The notes under the pieces are model-generated. The model did no database searches and had not been told where the DNA came from. It saw only the letters and a list, made by a program, of their open reading frames with translations. From NCBI RefSeq assembly GCF_003255815.1, contig NC_037681.1, positions 64,789,438 through 64,853,437 of the forward strand: a stretch of 64,000 bases of DNA, in the 5' to 3' direction. Shown one piece after another: positions 1 through 10,488 of the stretch (positions are counted from its first letter, which is position 1; each line of letters begins with the position of its first letter). Source of the stretch: Theropithecus gelada. Lineage: Eukaryota; Chordata; Mammalia; Primates; Cercopithecidae. A program made the translations under genes and the position numbers.

Positions 1-722
1 AGGCTATATTATGTAGGCAATAAAATAAATGCATGAAATGTTAGAAGTACATCATCAAATTAGGTATGTTTTATATAGCTGTAAAATAAACCCAAATCAT
101 CTTTAATGAACACATACTATTATGGTAAAAAAAAAAAAAAAAAAAATCTACAATTTCTAACTTTCACCTAAGGCAGCTTTTTATTTTCCATCCTTTTTTC
201 AACTTTCTCTTCTATTAGCTGTGCAAGAAATACATGCCTGCTAAAGTTACGTGATCTTCGCACAACAGCAATCTATACATTATTCTACAAAGGGGAACAA
301 ACCCCAATTCCTCAGAAGTCCACTGTTGCTTTCCTTCTGGCCATCTGGCAGTTACAATGCAGCACAGAGTGACTTTACACAAGTTAAATATTCATCATCT
401 TAGACGTGGACATTTGTTTTGGGATTCCTAAAGTGGAGTCAAATTTGGTCTCTACAGAAACTCTACAATGTAGCAGAGCACTGTAGCAGAGCACTGTGCA
501 TACTTATTGACTCCCAGACAAGCTGAAACTCTGAATTTGTCATTTCTATTAGTTTTTATATAAATTGTTCTTACCTACTTATTGATGCTTACAATTTGGC
601 AATTATAAGGGGCAAAATTGAAGCAAGCGTTTTGGGTAAATAACTCCTTAAAATATATTAAAAATGCTTACAAACAATTCTTAGAATCAAACACTTATGT
701 AAATACTTTTTTTAAAAAATAG
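1..722 (+). other. SLC3A1: SLC3A1 last intron, 3' part
   Basis: AT-rich intronic sequence before the last SLC3A1 exon, ending in a short T tract and the acceptor TAG at 720-722. It holds a run of 20 A at 127-146, a 14-bp tandem duplication around 470-500 (gtagcagagcact) and, on the minus strand, an AATAAA at 185-180 that could serve as a distal PREPL poly(A) signal. No Alu or L1 is recognised. Confidence 0.8.
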
Positions 723-1163
723 GTCCAAAAGACTCAGTCCAGATCGGCTTTGAAGTTATATCAAGACTTAAGTCTACTTCATGCCAATGAGCTACTCCTC
801 AACAGGGGCTGGTTTTGCCATTTGAGAAATGACAGCCACTATGTTGTGTACACAAGAGAGCTGGATGGCATAGACAGAATCTTTATCGTGGTTCTGAATT
901 TTGGAGAATCAACACTGTTAAATCTACAGAATATGATTTCAGGCCTTCCCGCTACAGTGAGAATAAGGTTAAGTACCAATTCTGCCAACAAAGGCAGTGA
1001 AGTTGATACAAGTGGTATTTTTCTGGCCAAGGGAGAGGGACTCATCCTTGAACACAACACAAAGAATCTCCTTCATCGCCAAACAGCTTTCAGAGACAGA
1101 TGCTTTGTTTCCAATCGAGCATGCTATTCCAGTGTATTGAACATACTGTATACCTCGTGTTAG
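723..1163 (+). CDS. SLC3A1: SLC3A1 (rBAT) last coding exon
   Basis: Final exon of the heavy subunit of the b(0,+) cystine and dibasic amino-acid transporter, a type II membrane glycoprotein that brings the light subunit SLC7A9 to the apical membrane of kidney and gut epithelium. A pyrimidine stretch and TAG at 720-722 precede an open frame of 146 codons beginning VQKTQSRSA and ending NILYTSC at a TAG (1161-1163). If the protein has the usual 685 residues, this is residues 540-685, the C-terminal beta-sandwich domain of the ectodomain. The NDS sequon then falls at Asn575 and cysteines at 571, 666, 673 and 685, which match the known glycosylation site and disulfide partners. No frameshift or premature stop is seen. 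The catalytic-like TIM barrel and the membrane segment are encoded upstream, outside the window. Loss of function in humans causes cystinuria type A. Confidence 0.96.
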   Translation, partial: VQKTQSRSALKLYQDLSLLHANELLLNRGWFCHLRNDSHYVVYTRELDGIDRIFIVVLNFGESTLLNLQNMISGLPATVRIRLSTNSANKGSEVDTSGIFLAKGEGLILEHNTKNLLHRQTAFRDRCFVSNRACYSSVLNILYTSC

Positions 1164-1333
1164 GCACCTTTATGAAGAGATGAAGACACTGGCGTTTCTT
1201 TGGGATTGTAAGCATTTGTAATAGCTTCATGTACAGCATGCTGCTTGGTGAACAATCATTCTTTGATATTTCTGTAGCTTGAACGTAACTGCTTTAAGAA
1301 AGGTTCTCAAATGTTTTGAAAAAAAAGTTTAAA

Positions 1334-1339
1334 AGTAAA
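1334..1339 (+). terminator. SLC3A1: Candidate SLC3A1 poly(A) signal AGTAAA
   Basis: Variant hexamer about 170 bases after the SLC3A1 stop, the only signal-like hexamer in the near 3' flank. Cleavage has not been shown. Confidence 0.4.
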
Positions 1340-1344
1340 TTATC

Positions 1345-1859
1345 GCTTATAGGAGCTTATAACTTTATTGAGATAGCATCAATCAGGGATGACCAGAACA
1401 CATTAGGACCCCAGATTATTCAAAAACTTTAACGAATTTTAAGGGGAAGAATTTTATCTTTTCCCTTAAAATGCAATCATAGAAATTAGAGGATGACTCA
1501 CTGCCACAGTGTCTAAAAGCATTTGCTAGCAAAGAGGCAGGACACTGATGAGTAAACTGCTCAACTGTTCTGACTGGAAGGGAGGCCTAGAGTTCTGCTA
1601 TCACCAATCCTTCCCTTCCCTCTACTCCATGTCCTTCTAAGGAGCATGATTTAAAAACTACTTTCCTAGGTTAATGGGCATGTGCGTCAGTGGAGAGAAC
1701 AGTGTAAGCAAGTAAGATATAGACTAAGCAAAATTTAGATGGAGAAGCACATTTTAAAAAATTAATAACTTAAAAATCTCAAGTTATTAATTTTTTTTTT
1801 TTGCTACCTCCAAGACTATGAAATACTTCAATATCCAATTCCCAGTTGAATGTAGTGTT
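1345..1859 (-). other. PREPL: PREPL 3'UTR (proximal form)
   Basis: Minus-strand sequence after the stop codon at 1862-1860. It contains a perfect 16-bp AT-rich stem-loop at 1756-1796 about 65 bases after the stop. The end is inferred from AATAAA at 1369-1364; a longer form is possible. Confidence 0.55.
1364..1369 (-). terminator. PREPL: Candidate PREPL poly(A) signal AATAAA
   Basis: The plus strand reads TTTATT, so the minus strand carries AATAAA about 490 bases past the PREPL stop. A second copy at 185-180 could give a longer 3'UTR running through the whole SLC3A1 last exon in antisense. Confidence 0.45.
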
Positions 1860-1949
1860 TCAGAATTTCAGGTATTTCTTAAGATCCTCGAAAACACTGG
1901 TGCTGTCAAGTCCAAGTTCCTCGTACAGGAATTTAATTTGGGCTGTAAT
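1860..1949 (-). CDS. PREPL: PREPL coding exon 14 (last)
   Basis: Reads ITAQIKFLYEELG...DLKKYLKF followed by TGA (1862-1860), residues 699-727. Acceptor AG is at 1951-1950 after CTTTT. It forms the C-terminal helix of the alpha/beta-hydrolase domain, whose end packs against the propeller in this family. Phase 0 entry. Confidence 0.96.
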   Translation of the reverse strand: MTAQIKFLYEELGLDSTSVFEDLKKYLKF

Positions 1950-2316
1950 CTAAAAGAAACACATTAAAAAAAATAAAATAGAAGGCCTTTGTAGTAAAAT
2001 GCCACTGTTTAAGGTTCTCTTTATCCATCTTTACCTAACCCCGAAGTCAGCAATTTATGGCAAGAATACTTTCATTTGGGGCAGAGGCAGAAGGCATCCA
2101 ACAATTAAGATTATTTTCTTTAACAGAGCTCACTTATCAAGTACAGGAGAGAGACATTTCTCTTGAATGACATTGATTGACACAGTGTCCCTCCTCCCCT
2201 CCTGGGTCTCACCCAGAGATAGGACATTTGTGAAGTAGCTTTGTCATAAACCCTGCTGCAACCACTGAAAACTTGAAAACAACAATCTGTCCACTAAGAG
2301 GGCCTTGATAACATAC
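1950..2316 (-). other. PREPL: PREPL intron 13
   Basis: Short intron, GT donor at 2316-2315 (GTATGT) and AG acceptor at 1951-1950. No recognisable repeat. Confidence 0.9.
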
Positions 2317-2390
2317 CTTTTTGTGAGAATCCTCAATTACATGATTGCCTCCAGGCTGAATATCTAGAATAATATTAGGGGCCTGATAGC
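2317..2390 (-). CDS. PREPL: PREPL coding exon 13, catalytic His690
   Basis: 74-nt exon reading GYQAPNIILDIQPGGNHVIEDSHKK, residues 674-698. The His of the GGNH motif is codon 690 (2343-2341), the third member of the catalytic triad. The first Gly codon is split with exon 12. Acceptor CAG and donor GTATGT are canonical. Confidence 0.96.
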
Positions 2391-3216
2391 CTGAAAGAGT
2401 TAACATGTAGAACAATTAGAAGACTGTACGGGATCTTCTTTGGGATCTTAGATTGAGACCCATTTCTCCCCATTTCTTTGAGTACTCAGTTCAAATAATA
2501 GTAAAGGAATAAAAAGCAAAAACCATCATCATCAACAAAAAGATGGGAGGGGACAAGCAGCAGAAGACAAACTTCTGACACAGGGAAAGCAGGAAGAGGC
2601 CATATGGAACAGACCATATGGTGCCACATGGAGAAGGTTGAAACCCAGGAGATCAACCCGCCCTGTGGAGTCTGAGAGTCTTATGCCCTGAAAACACCAA
2701 CTACAGCAATGGATGGGAGGGACAAATGGAGATGAATACAGGGAGACTGACTTGGCATGTAGTTTCAAGGCAAAAAAGAGAGAGTCTTATCTCATAAAGC
2801 TGAAACAGCTATCTAGAGGAAATTCAAGCAGCTAAACAGTTCGGGCACTGATGGCCCAAAACAAAAATCTCAGAATCTGTCTTTTAGAGATTCCCAAGAA
2901 TAATGGCTCAATAAATATTGTTAAATAAATTAATAATTGTATGTCAGTACATCTCCAAGTTATATTTGATTCTTAAATTTCCTTTTTTCTTTGTGTCCTG
3001 CCTATTTTAATACTGTCCTTTGAAAAAGAGGGGAGGCAGTGTACGTATAGTTATGTAGTTACATACACTTTAAGCTGGGAGTCAACATAGGAAAATAATT
3101 GTTTGCCCTAAATCCTGGGCAGATGATTTGGCTGCAGCCTGAATTATATTCCTCTGAGTCAGTGTGCTGTGGGTAGTAGTCTGACCATGATCCCTGCTTC
3201 TAGGGGGGTCTCCTAC
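2391..3216 (-). other. PREPL: PREPL intron 12
   Basis: About 0.8 kb between exons 12 and 13. No Alu. The stretch 2530-2790 is comparatively GC-rich with no recognised family, and I see no gene in it. Confidence 0.85.
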
Positions 3217-3340
3217 CTTCACCTGTGTCCTTAGCATGCTCCGAGATGGCTTCCTTGAGTTTCTCAGTATAGCTTACAATTCCTTTCAGAGGTACACGTT
3301 CATCGTTTTCATATGCCGTTATGTGAACTGAAGGATAATG
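3217..3340 (-). CDS. PREPL: PREPL coding exon 12, catalytic Asp645
   Basis: 124-nt exon reading HYPSVHITAYENDERVPLKG then SYTEKLKEAISEHAKDTGE. The Asp of YENDERV is codon 645 (3304-3302), the second triad member. Donor GTAGGA; acceptor CAG after a T-rich tract. It ends in phase 1, and the next exon supplies the last two bases of a Gly codon. Confidence 0.96.
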
Positions 3341-3904
<564 letters not shown>

Positions 3905-4194
3905 CTAAAAAAAAGGCAAAGAAACTTACACTTCAAGTAAGAGGTTGGTAAGTGAGTTTCAGAAAAACATTATATTTTATGAATATACACACTGATATGA
4001 GAGAAAATAAGAAGCCATGTAGATTCCCAGGAGCTAGAATACTCAGTCCTTAACCAGGGCCTGTAATTTATAACCTACTTTTAAAGTCTTCAGACTCCTT
4101 AAATGATACTTATATAACAAGAAATGGTTTATCTTCTAATTTCACAATATTTATTTTTAGCTTAGTACCTTTTATTCACTTATATAAAAGCAAT

Positions 4195-4890
4195 ACATGC
4201 TACTGTCTCATACCAATTAGGATGGTTAGTCATTAAAAAAAAAAGTCCTGGCAATAATGTGGAGAAACCTGATACACTGGTGGTTGGAATGTAAAATGGG
4301 GCAGCTGCTACGGAAAACAGTATGGTGGTTCATTAAAGTTAAGCTTAAGATTACCATATGATCCAGCAATTCCACTCCTGGCTATAGAATCCCCAAAACG
4401 GAAAGCAGGGTCTTGAAGAGATCTCTATACCTATGTTCACAGCAGCATATTCACAACAGCCAAAAGGTGGAGGCAACTCAAGTGTCCATTAACCGAACAA
4501 TGAATAAGCAAAATGTGGTATACACACACAATATTACATGGAATATTATTCAGCCTTAAAAAGGAATAAAATTCTGATACATGCTACAATATGGATGAAC
4601 CTCAAGCATATAATCTAAGTGAAATACACCAGTCACAAAAAGGGATATTTTGTATGATTCCACCTATGTGAGGTGTTGAGTAGTCAAATTCACAGAGACA
4701 AGAGGTTGTGGGAAGAAGCAAATGGAGAGCTGTTTAATCGGTACAGGGTTTCAGTTTTGTAAGATGAAAAACGAGTTCTGGAGATTGATTGCATAAGCAT
4801 ATGAATGCACTTACCACTACTGAACTATTCACTTAAAAATGGTCGAGATGGTAAATTTTATGTTATTTTACCATAATTAAAAACTTTTAA
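4195..4890 (+). mobile_element. Old L1 fragment (ORF2 3' end)
   Basis: Resembles the L1 ORF2 C-terminal region: 'catatgatccagcaattcc', 'caactcaagtgtccattaac', 'ggaatattattcagcc'. It is much more diverged than the L1 copies at 16.2 and 34.4 kb, so probably an L1M-class copy. Confidence 0.8.
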
Positions 4891-5047
4891 ATGAAAAAAA
4901 ACAAACAAGGAATAAAGTCTTTTTCACCAGTAGGACATTTTATATTAAAAGTAAAAAACGCTAAGTAAAAAACTCTGGAAAATACCCAGGTGAAAGAAAA
5001 ACAACCCATTGGCTTATAATTAATGTTACAACATTTAATAAAACGAA

Positions 5048-5335
5048 GGCTGGGTCGCACATGGTGGCTCATGCCTGTAATCCCAGCACGTTGGGAGGCT
5101 GAGGTGAGCAAATCACTTGAGCCCAGGAGTTTGAAACTAGCCTGGCAACATGGTAAAACCCCATCTCTACAACAACAAACCACAAAAATTAGCAGGGCAT
5201 GGTGGTACATGCCTGTAGTCCCAGACACTCAGGAGGCTGAGGTGGGAGGATGTGTGAGCTGTGTGAGCTGTGTTCATGCGCACTGCATTCCAGCCTGGGT
5301 GAAAGAGTAAAACTCTGACTAAAAAAAAAAAAAAA
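5048..5335 (+). mobile_element. Alu, forward
   Basis: Starts ggctgggtcgcacatggtgg and ends in an A-rich tail at 5321-5335; typical two-monomer Alu with S/J-type divergence. It lies in PREPL intron 10, antisense to the transcript. Confidence 0.9.
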
Positions 5336-6249
5336 ACCCCACAAAAACAACAAAAATGAAGGCTGTATTTTTCACTTAGCTTTGTTTTCTTCTGTTAACA
5401 TGCTTTTAGCTTTCCCTCGTATTAACATTAACCAAGTATAGTGAGTCATCTGTAATTCTTTTTGGCTGCCTACCACCTGAATTTTGCATTTGAAAAACCT
5501 CCGACCTTGTCAGCTACAGCCTACCTCTCACTGTAGAGATATTAAGTGCTAGACATTCTCTTTCCCATTTTTCCCTGCAGCTTGGGAGTAGCTCTGTGAC
5601 CCATGTGTGACTCTGGTTGGGTCTACCAACCAGACACATGTGCTCTACACTCTGCATGGGAAGTCAGTGATTCAAAGAAGCAGTGATCACAGATAATTTA
5701 TTCTGGCAAAAGTGCCACAGCTATATCCAGCTCTAGAAGTTGCACTGGTAGTGTGAGGTGATTTGTGCTTGGCAGAGGTGGCAGTGATAGTTTCACTGGG
5801 CCAATTCTATGCCTCTGGCTGTGTAGCCTCTAATACTGGTCTGAACATACCTACATTTCCCTAATGCCCTTTAATCCCTTTTCTGCTTAAAGTAGTCAGG
5901 GTTGATTTTTGGTGCTTATAATTAAGAATTTTGACTTATACATGTATAAAAGGTTGTCTCCTATTCTTTACTATAATAAGCAACCTAGGATAAATATCCT
6001 TCTCATTATTTCCCTTTAAATTTCTAAAAGTCAAAAGCTAGTTGCTTTTTCTTTAAACTATAAATAATTCTGTCATTATTATATTTGTGCACAGGTTTTT
6101 TTCTCCACATTTTTCTGTTTTTAAAAAATAGACTTACAGATGACTACTACTATTTAACACTTATTTACAAGCCCACAGTATAAACTCCCCAAACTCAAAA
6201 TAAAAAATCTTGAAAATAATTTACTCTCTCCCATCTCAGTCACGGGAGT

Positions 6250-6304
6250 ATCTAACCAGGAAGTAGGAGATATTTTTCAGAGCATCTAACCAGGAAGTAG
6301 GAGA
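6250..6304 (+). repeat. 34-bp-period direct duplication
   Basis: A 21-base unit (atctaaccaggaagtaggaga) occurs at 6250-6270 and again at 6284-6304. Confidence 0.85.
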
Positions 6305-6813
6305 ATGATAGCAGTGAAACCAACTGCTCTAATGTTACTTCATAATTTTTGACACTGGGAAAAGATAATCATTTTCAGAACACGGTAAGATATTTCAATT
6401 AAAATACAGAAAAACTATGCCCAAACGACCATTAAGAATGGACTATCTAAAAATAAAGAGCCTATAAATCTAGGACTGAAATGTTGACCAGGAGCCAAAG
6501 GACTCAGTGCCTTCCAGAGTCACAGCATGCTCTGCCTGGCTTTCTCAACTGGGACTCATATGCTTCAGTGCTTTTTCACCAATTCTAAAGGTGCTTACAA
6601 ATACAAATGAGCAATGGAAATAGTCATTAATTATCTTTCAGTGGAAATCCTTAAAAATAATAAAGAACACTGTCAGAGAAGAATAAGGATTAATAGTTGG
6701 ATTAAAATAACTTCAGAAGTTCTCCTCAAGCTATAATTCAGAGTTTAAAACTTAAAAGCTTTATTATACTCCTATGCTATGGTAAAACTGTAACAGAAAT
6801 GTTTTTCTTTCCT

Positions 6814-7113
6814 TTTTTTGACACAGAGTCTTATCCTGTTGCCCAGGCTTGAGTACAGTGGTTCACTGCAGCCTCAACCTCTCAAGCCATCCTCTTACCT
6901 CAGCCTCCTAAGTAGCCTCCCACATACTACACGTATGCGCCGCCACCAAGCCTGGGTAGTGGTGTTTTTTTTTTTTTTTTAAATTTATTTTATTTCTTGC
7001 AGAGACAGGGTCTCACCATGTTGCCTAGGCTGGTCTTGAACTCCTGGAAAGCAATCTGCCTACCTCAGCTTCCCAAAGTGCTGGAATTACAGGCATGAAC
7101 CACTGCGCCAGGA
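6814..7113 (-). mobile_element. Alu, reverse (old)
   Basis: T-rich head, 'gcctcaacctc' and 'gtgctggaattacagg' show a reverse Alu, diverged enough to be AluJ-like. It ends 79 bases from the exon 10 donor and is in sense orientation with PREPL. Confidence 0.88.
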
Positions 7114-7191
7114 CAAAAATTTTTTTCTTAGAGTAGCCTATGGCTTCACACCTCCCCCATTCCATAAACAGTAGAGACAGAGCGTACTCAC

Positions 7192-7408
7192 CTCCAAAGT
7201 CACTGCTCTCAGCAGCTCTGGATTAGAATTACACAATGCTCCCGCAAGCACCCCTCCAGCACTGAAAGCAGTCAGGGTTGTTAGACTTGGCTGAGAAAAG
7301 CCTTGGCCATGAAGCGTCTTAATGCAAGCCTCTAAGTCAGCAAGGCCATTGAGTTTTTTAGTTAGGCGGCCATCAGCGTGCCACTGGAGGCCTAACTCAC
7401 CACCACCC
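7192..7408 (-). CDS. PREPL: PREPL coding exon 10, catalytic Ser559
   Basis: 217-nt exon reading GGGELGLQWHADGRL through NPELLRAVTLE (residues 511-582). The nucleophile sits in TAFSAGG: codon 559 at 7263-7261 is AGT. The preceding RGGGE matches the conserved RGGGE of prolyl oligopeptidases; the elbow F-S-A-G-G is a relaxed form of G-x-S-x-G. Donor GTGAGT, acceptor TTTCAG. The length is not a multiple of three, so skipping would destroy both frame and active site. Confidence 0.97.
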
Positions 7409-7460
7409 CTGAAATTGAAGGGCAAAAAAGTTTTAGAGGAAAAAAAACGTTAATGATGTA

Positions 7461-7643
7461 GGCTGGGGTCAGTAAACTATACCCGGAGGCCTGTTTTTGT
7501 GTGGCCCTGGAGCTAAGACTGGGTTTTGCTTTTTAAAGGTTGAGTGAAAACAAGGAATGTGCAACAGAAACTGTATGTGGCCTACAATGCCTAAAATGTG
7601 ACTATGTAGCTCTTTAGAGAAAAAGGTTTGCCAACTCCTGATA
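7461..7643 (+). mobile_element. hAT-Charlie-type DNA transposon remnant
   Basis: Begins 'ggggtcagtaaactatac' and ends 'ggtttgccaactcctg', imperfect terminal inverted repeats, with 'gcctgtttttgtgtggccc' inside. This matches a common non-autonomous hAT family; the exact name is not resolved. Confidence 0.65.
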
Positions 7644-7659
7644 TAGGCAATCCAGAATT

Positions 7660-8050
7660 GATTCAACAAATAGGTTTTGAGTGCCTGCCCGTTTATTAGG
7701 GATTAAGTACAGACCATAAAAGTAGAAACAAACGAAAATCCCCTACCCTGGAGAAGATAGTAATTTTGTGGGGTAAGAAAACAATGACTTCCCCAGCAAT
7801 GTGGTCACTGCTGTAACACAAGTGTATTTAAGGTATTATAGGAGCAGAGGAAAGAATATCCATCTACCAGGTGAGGGGTACATATACGAGTCAGGAACAC
7901 AAATGCTTTTATGGAGATGATACCTAAACTGAGTTGTGAAGGAAAAATTTGAGTTTCCAGAAGGCAAAGAAAAGGCATTAAGACACAGATACGACACAGC
8001 GTGTGTAAGGGCAAGGAGGTGACAGAGCATGTCATTTAAAAGACATGACT
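7660..8050 (-). mobile_element. L2 fragment, reverse
   Basis: 'attcaacaaataggttttgagtgcc' and 'gatacctaaactgagttgtgaagg' match the reversed 3' part of LINE-2. It resumes after the Alu block at about 8940-9070 ('ctggactttgttctagaaatgg'). Confidence 0.6.
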
Positions 8051-8055
8051 TCGGG

Positions 8056-8354
8056 GGCCGGGCACAGTGCCTCATGCCTGTAATCCCAGCACGTTGGGAG
8101 GCTGAGGTGGGCAGATCACTTGAGGTCAGGAGTTTGAGACCAGACCGACCAACATGGTGAAACCCCCGTCTCTCCTAAAAATACAAAAAATTAGCTGGGT
8201 GTGATGGTGTGTGCCTATAATCCCAACTACTCGCGAGGCTGAGGCAGGAGAATTACTTGAACCTGGGAGGCAGAGGTTGCAGTGAGCGGAGATCGTGCCA
8301 CTGCACTCCAGCCTGGGAGACAGAGTGAGACTCCGTCTCAAAAAAAAAAAAAAA
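8056..8354 (+). mobile_element. Alu, forward
   Basis: Complete Alu from ggccgggcacagtgcctc to the A tail at 8340-8354; S-type. Confidence 0.93.
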
Positions 8355-8382
8355 GACAAAATAAATAAAATGAAAGGACATG

Positions 8383-8483
8383 ACTTTGGAAGGCCAAGGT
8401 GGGCGGACTGCCTGAGCTCAGGAGTTCGAGACCAGCCTGGGCAACATGGTAAAACCCTGTCTCTACTAAAATACAAAAAAATG
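8383..8483 (+). mobile_element. Older Alu, left part (interrupted)
   Basis: From 'actttggaaggccaaggtgg' to 'ctactaaaatacaaaaaaatga'. The second part of the same element resumes at 8783 after an inserted Alu. Confidence 0.85.
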
Positions 8484-8782
8484 AGGCTGGTGCGGTGGCT
8501 CATGACTGTAATCCCAGTACTTTGGGAGGCTGAGGCGGGTGGATCACTTGAGGTCAGGAGTTCGGAACCAGTCTGGTCAACATGGTGAAACCCTGTCTCT
8601 ACTAAAAATACAAAAATTAGTTGGGAGTTGTGGCAGGCACCTGTAATCCCAGCTACTCGGGAGGCTGAGGCAGGAGAATCACTTGAACGCTGGAGGCAGA
8701 GGTTGCAGTGAGCCAAGATCACGCCACTGCACTCCAGCCTGGGCGACAGAGCGAGACTCCATCTCAAAAAAAAAAAAAAAAA
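8484..8782 (+). mobile_element. Alu, forward, inserted in an older Alu
   Basis: Complete Alu (ggctggtgcggtggctcatg to an A tail at 8766-8782) splitting the older copy at 8383-8938. Confidence 0.92.
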
Positions 8783-8938
8783 GTCAGACGGTGTGGTGGT
8801 GTGTGCCTGTAGTTCCAGCTACTCAGGAGCCTGAGGCATGAGAATCGCTTGAACGGGAGGCAGAGGTTGCAGTGAGCTGAGATTGTGCCACTGCACTCCA
8901 TCCTGGGTGACAAAACAAAACTCTGTCTCAAAAAACAA
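8783..8938 (+). mobile_element. Older Alu, right part
   Basis: Continues the interrupted copy from 'cggtgtggtggtgtgtgcc' to 'gtctcaaaaaacaaaagg'. Confidence 0.85.
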
Positions 8939-9412
8939 AAGGATATGATGATAAATGCCAGTACAGAGATCAGTCAGACCATTAGGAGTATTATACTGGG
9001 GAATCTGGACTTTGTTCTAGAAATGGGGAGGTGGAGAATTTTAAGCAGAAATACAAAATAATATTTGTGTCTTGAAAACAGCTGAAATAAAATGGAAGTT
9101 AAATGGAAAACAGTTCAGATTTAGAGGCTACTTAAACCTAAATTCAGGAGAACTGAATGGAAATAATAATGTTACTAAGTAAGTATAGAGTCTGGTACAT
9201 CTATGCAAAAATCCTAACAACCTATCCTTTTGCTTTTTGGATCAACTAATCTGTTACAGAATCAAGTTTTACCAGCACTGGTTTAGGAATACACAAATTG
9301 AGTAATAAAAATGAAAATATTAAATAAGCTTTTGTTCCCTGATACATTGCTGTTCTTGACATCTGTCACAATGGTCTAGCACTTACATGCCAGGTAAAAT
9401 ATACTGACTCAC

Positions 9413-9588
9413 CGAACATGGCAGTATGCTAATATCCATCCATCATCCACCAGGACCCGCCTCTCAGGCCTGAAATTCATTTTCAAATCCATTCCATAAG
9501 CTCCATATACATGTATCAAGAGAGGTTTCTTCTGCAAGTCCTCAGAGTCAGTTTTGTGGAAAACAGTCATTGGCACTAATTTTCCATC
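9413..9588 (-). CDS. PREPL: PREPL coding exon 9
   Basis: 176-nt exon reading DGKLVPMTVFHKTDSEDLQK through DDGWILAYCHVR (residues 452-509 and two bases of Arg510). It contains the start of the catalytic domain, including the HVYGAYG segment near the oxyanion region of the family. Donor GTGAGT, acceptor TTTCTAG. Confidence 0.96.
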
Positions 9589-10154
9589 CTAGAAATGAAG
9601 AAGTACTATGTATGTAAAGAAGAGTCTTTTATAATAACATTTTATCTCAATTTAAAATTCACTGAGGTGCAGTGTCCCCACTTATGTGCTACCTATTGAT
9701 ATTGAGCACAAATTTGTTTAAGAAAAAGAATGACGGTCTCTAAAAATACATCATGGCTTTTGGTTTCAGCTACCTTGCTGTCCTATAGTATTAACCAGAA
9801 AAGAGCAGCAAGATTGGCCTGAAAACATTTTATTAAATGCAGCTTTTCATGACAATAATGTAATTTTAAAGAGTTCTTCACCACCCACTATAACTCTAAT
9901 TTTAAATTTTCAGATGAAACCAAAATATTTACTAAGGTTAGAATTCCTAGTATAGCATTTTTCCTATGCCTAGAGCTAGATATTGACATTTCTCACTTTT
10001 GAGTATCTGACTTTAGTCAGCATATTTGTAGATACTCAATTTTTTATCCTCTGTAGTCAGAATTCTCAACCATTAAGACTTGAAATCTTACTGACGTTAC
10101 TGATAACTACCACAATCCTCTTCAAAGGCCCATTTAACTTTATTTAAAAAAAAT

Positions 10155-10488
10155 TAGGCCAGGTGTGGTGGCTCACCCCTGTAAATCCCAGCACTTTGGG
10201 AGGCCGAGGCGGGCAGATCACTAGGTCAGGAGATCGAGACCATCCTGGCAAACATTGTGAAACCCCGTCTCTACGAAAAATACAAAAAAATTAACTGGGT
10301 GTGGTGGTGGGAGCCTGTAGTCCCAGCTACTCGGGAGGCTGAGGCAGGAGAATGGCATGAACCCAGGGGGGCGGAGCTTGCAGTGAGCAGACATCATGCC
10401 ACTGCACTCCAGCCTGGGCGACAAAGCAAGACTCTGTCTTAAAAAAATAAATAAATAAAATAAAAATAAAAATAAAATAAAAAAAATT
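10155..10488 (+). mobile_element. AluY-like, forward, with (AAAT)n tail
   Basis: Starts ggccaggtgtggtggctc; right half carries 'gcggagcttgcagtgagc', typical of AluY. The tail is a variable A/AAAT run at 10441-10488. Confidence 0.9.

Larger units (their letters stand above)
1164..1375 (+). other. SLC3A1: SLC3A1 3'UTR (end inferred)
   Basis: Sequence after the stop codon. No AATAAA occurs in the first 200 bases; the nearest plausible signal is the variant AGTAAA at 1334-1339, which would place cleavage near 1350-1375. The next AATAAA on this strand is at 1972-1977, beyond PREPL exon 14. The end is therefore inferred. Confidence 0.5.
3905..7191 (-). other. PREPL: PREPL intron 10
   Basis: 3.3 kb intron holding an old L1 fragment (about 4195-4890), a forward Alu (5048-5335), a reverse Alu (6814-7113) and a 34-bp-spaced direct duplication at 6250-6304. 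The part at 5400-6240 and 6305-6810 has no family I can name and no gene. Confidence 0.85.
7409..9412 (-). other. PREPL: PREPL intron 9
   Basis: 2 kb intron made almost wholly of repeats: a hAT-type DNA transposon (7461-7643), an antisense L2 (7660-8050 and 8940-9070) and a block of forward Alus (8056-8938). Confidence 0.85.

Noticed and set aside
8126..8767. 213-codon minus-strand open frame
   Set aside because: It is the antisense of consecutive Alus (LECSGVILAHCN, SPASASRVAGIT). Such frames recur in every Alu, and none here has exon structure.
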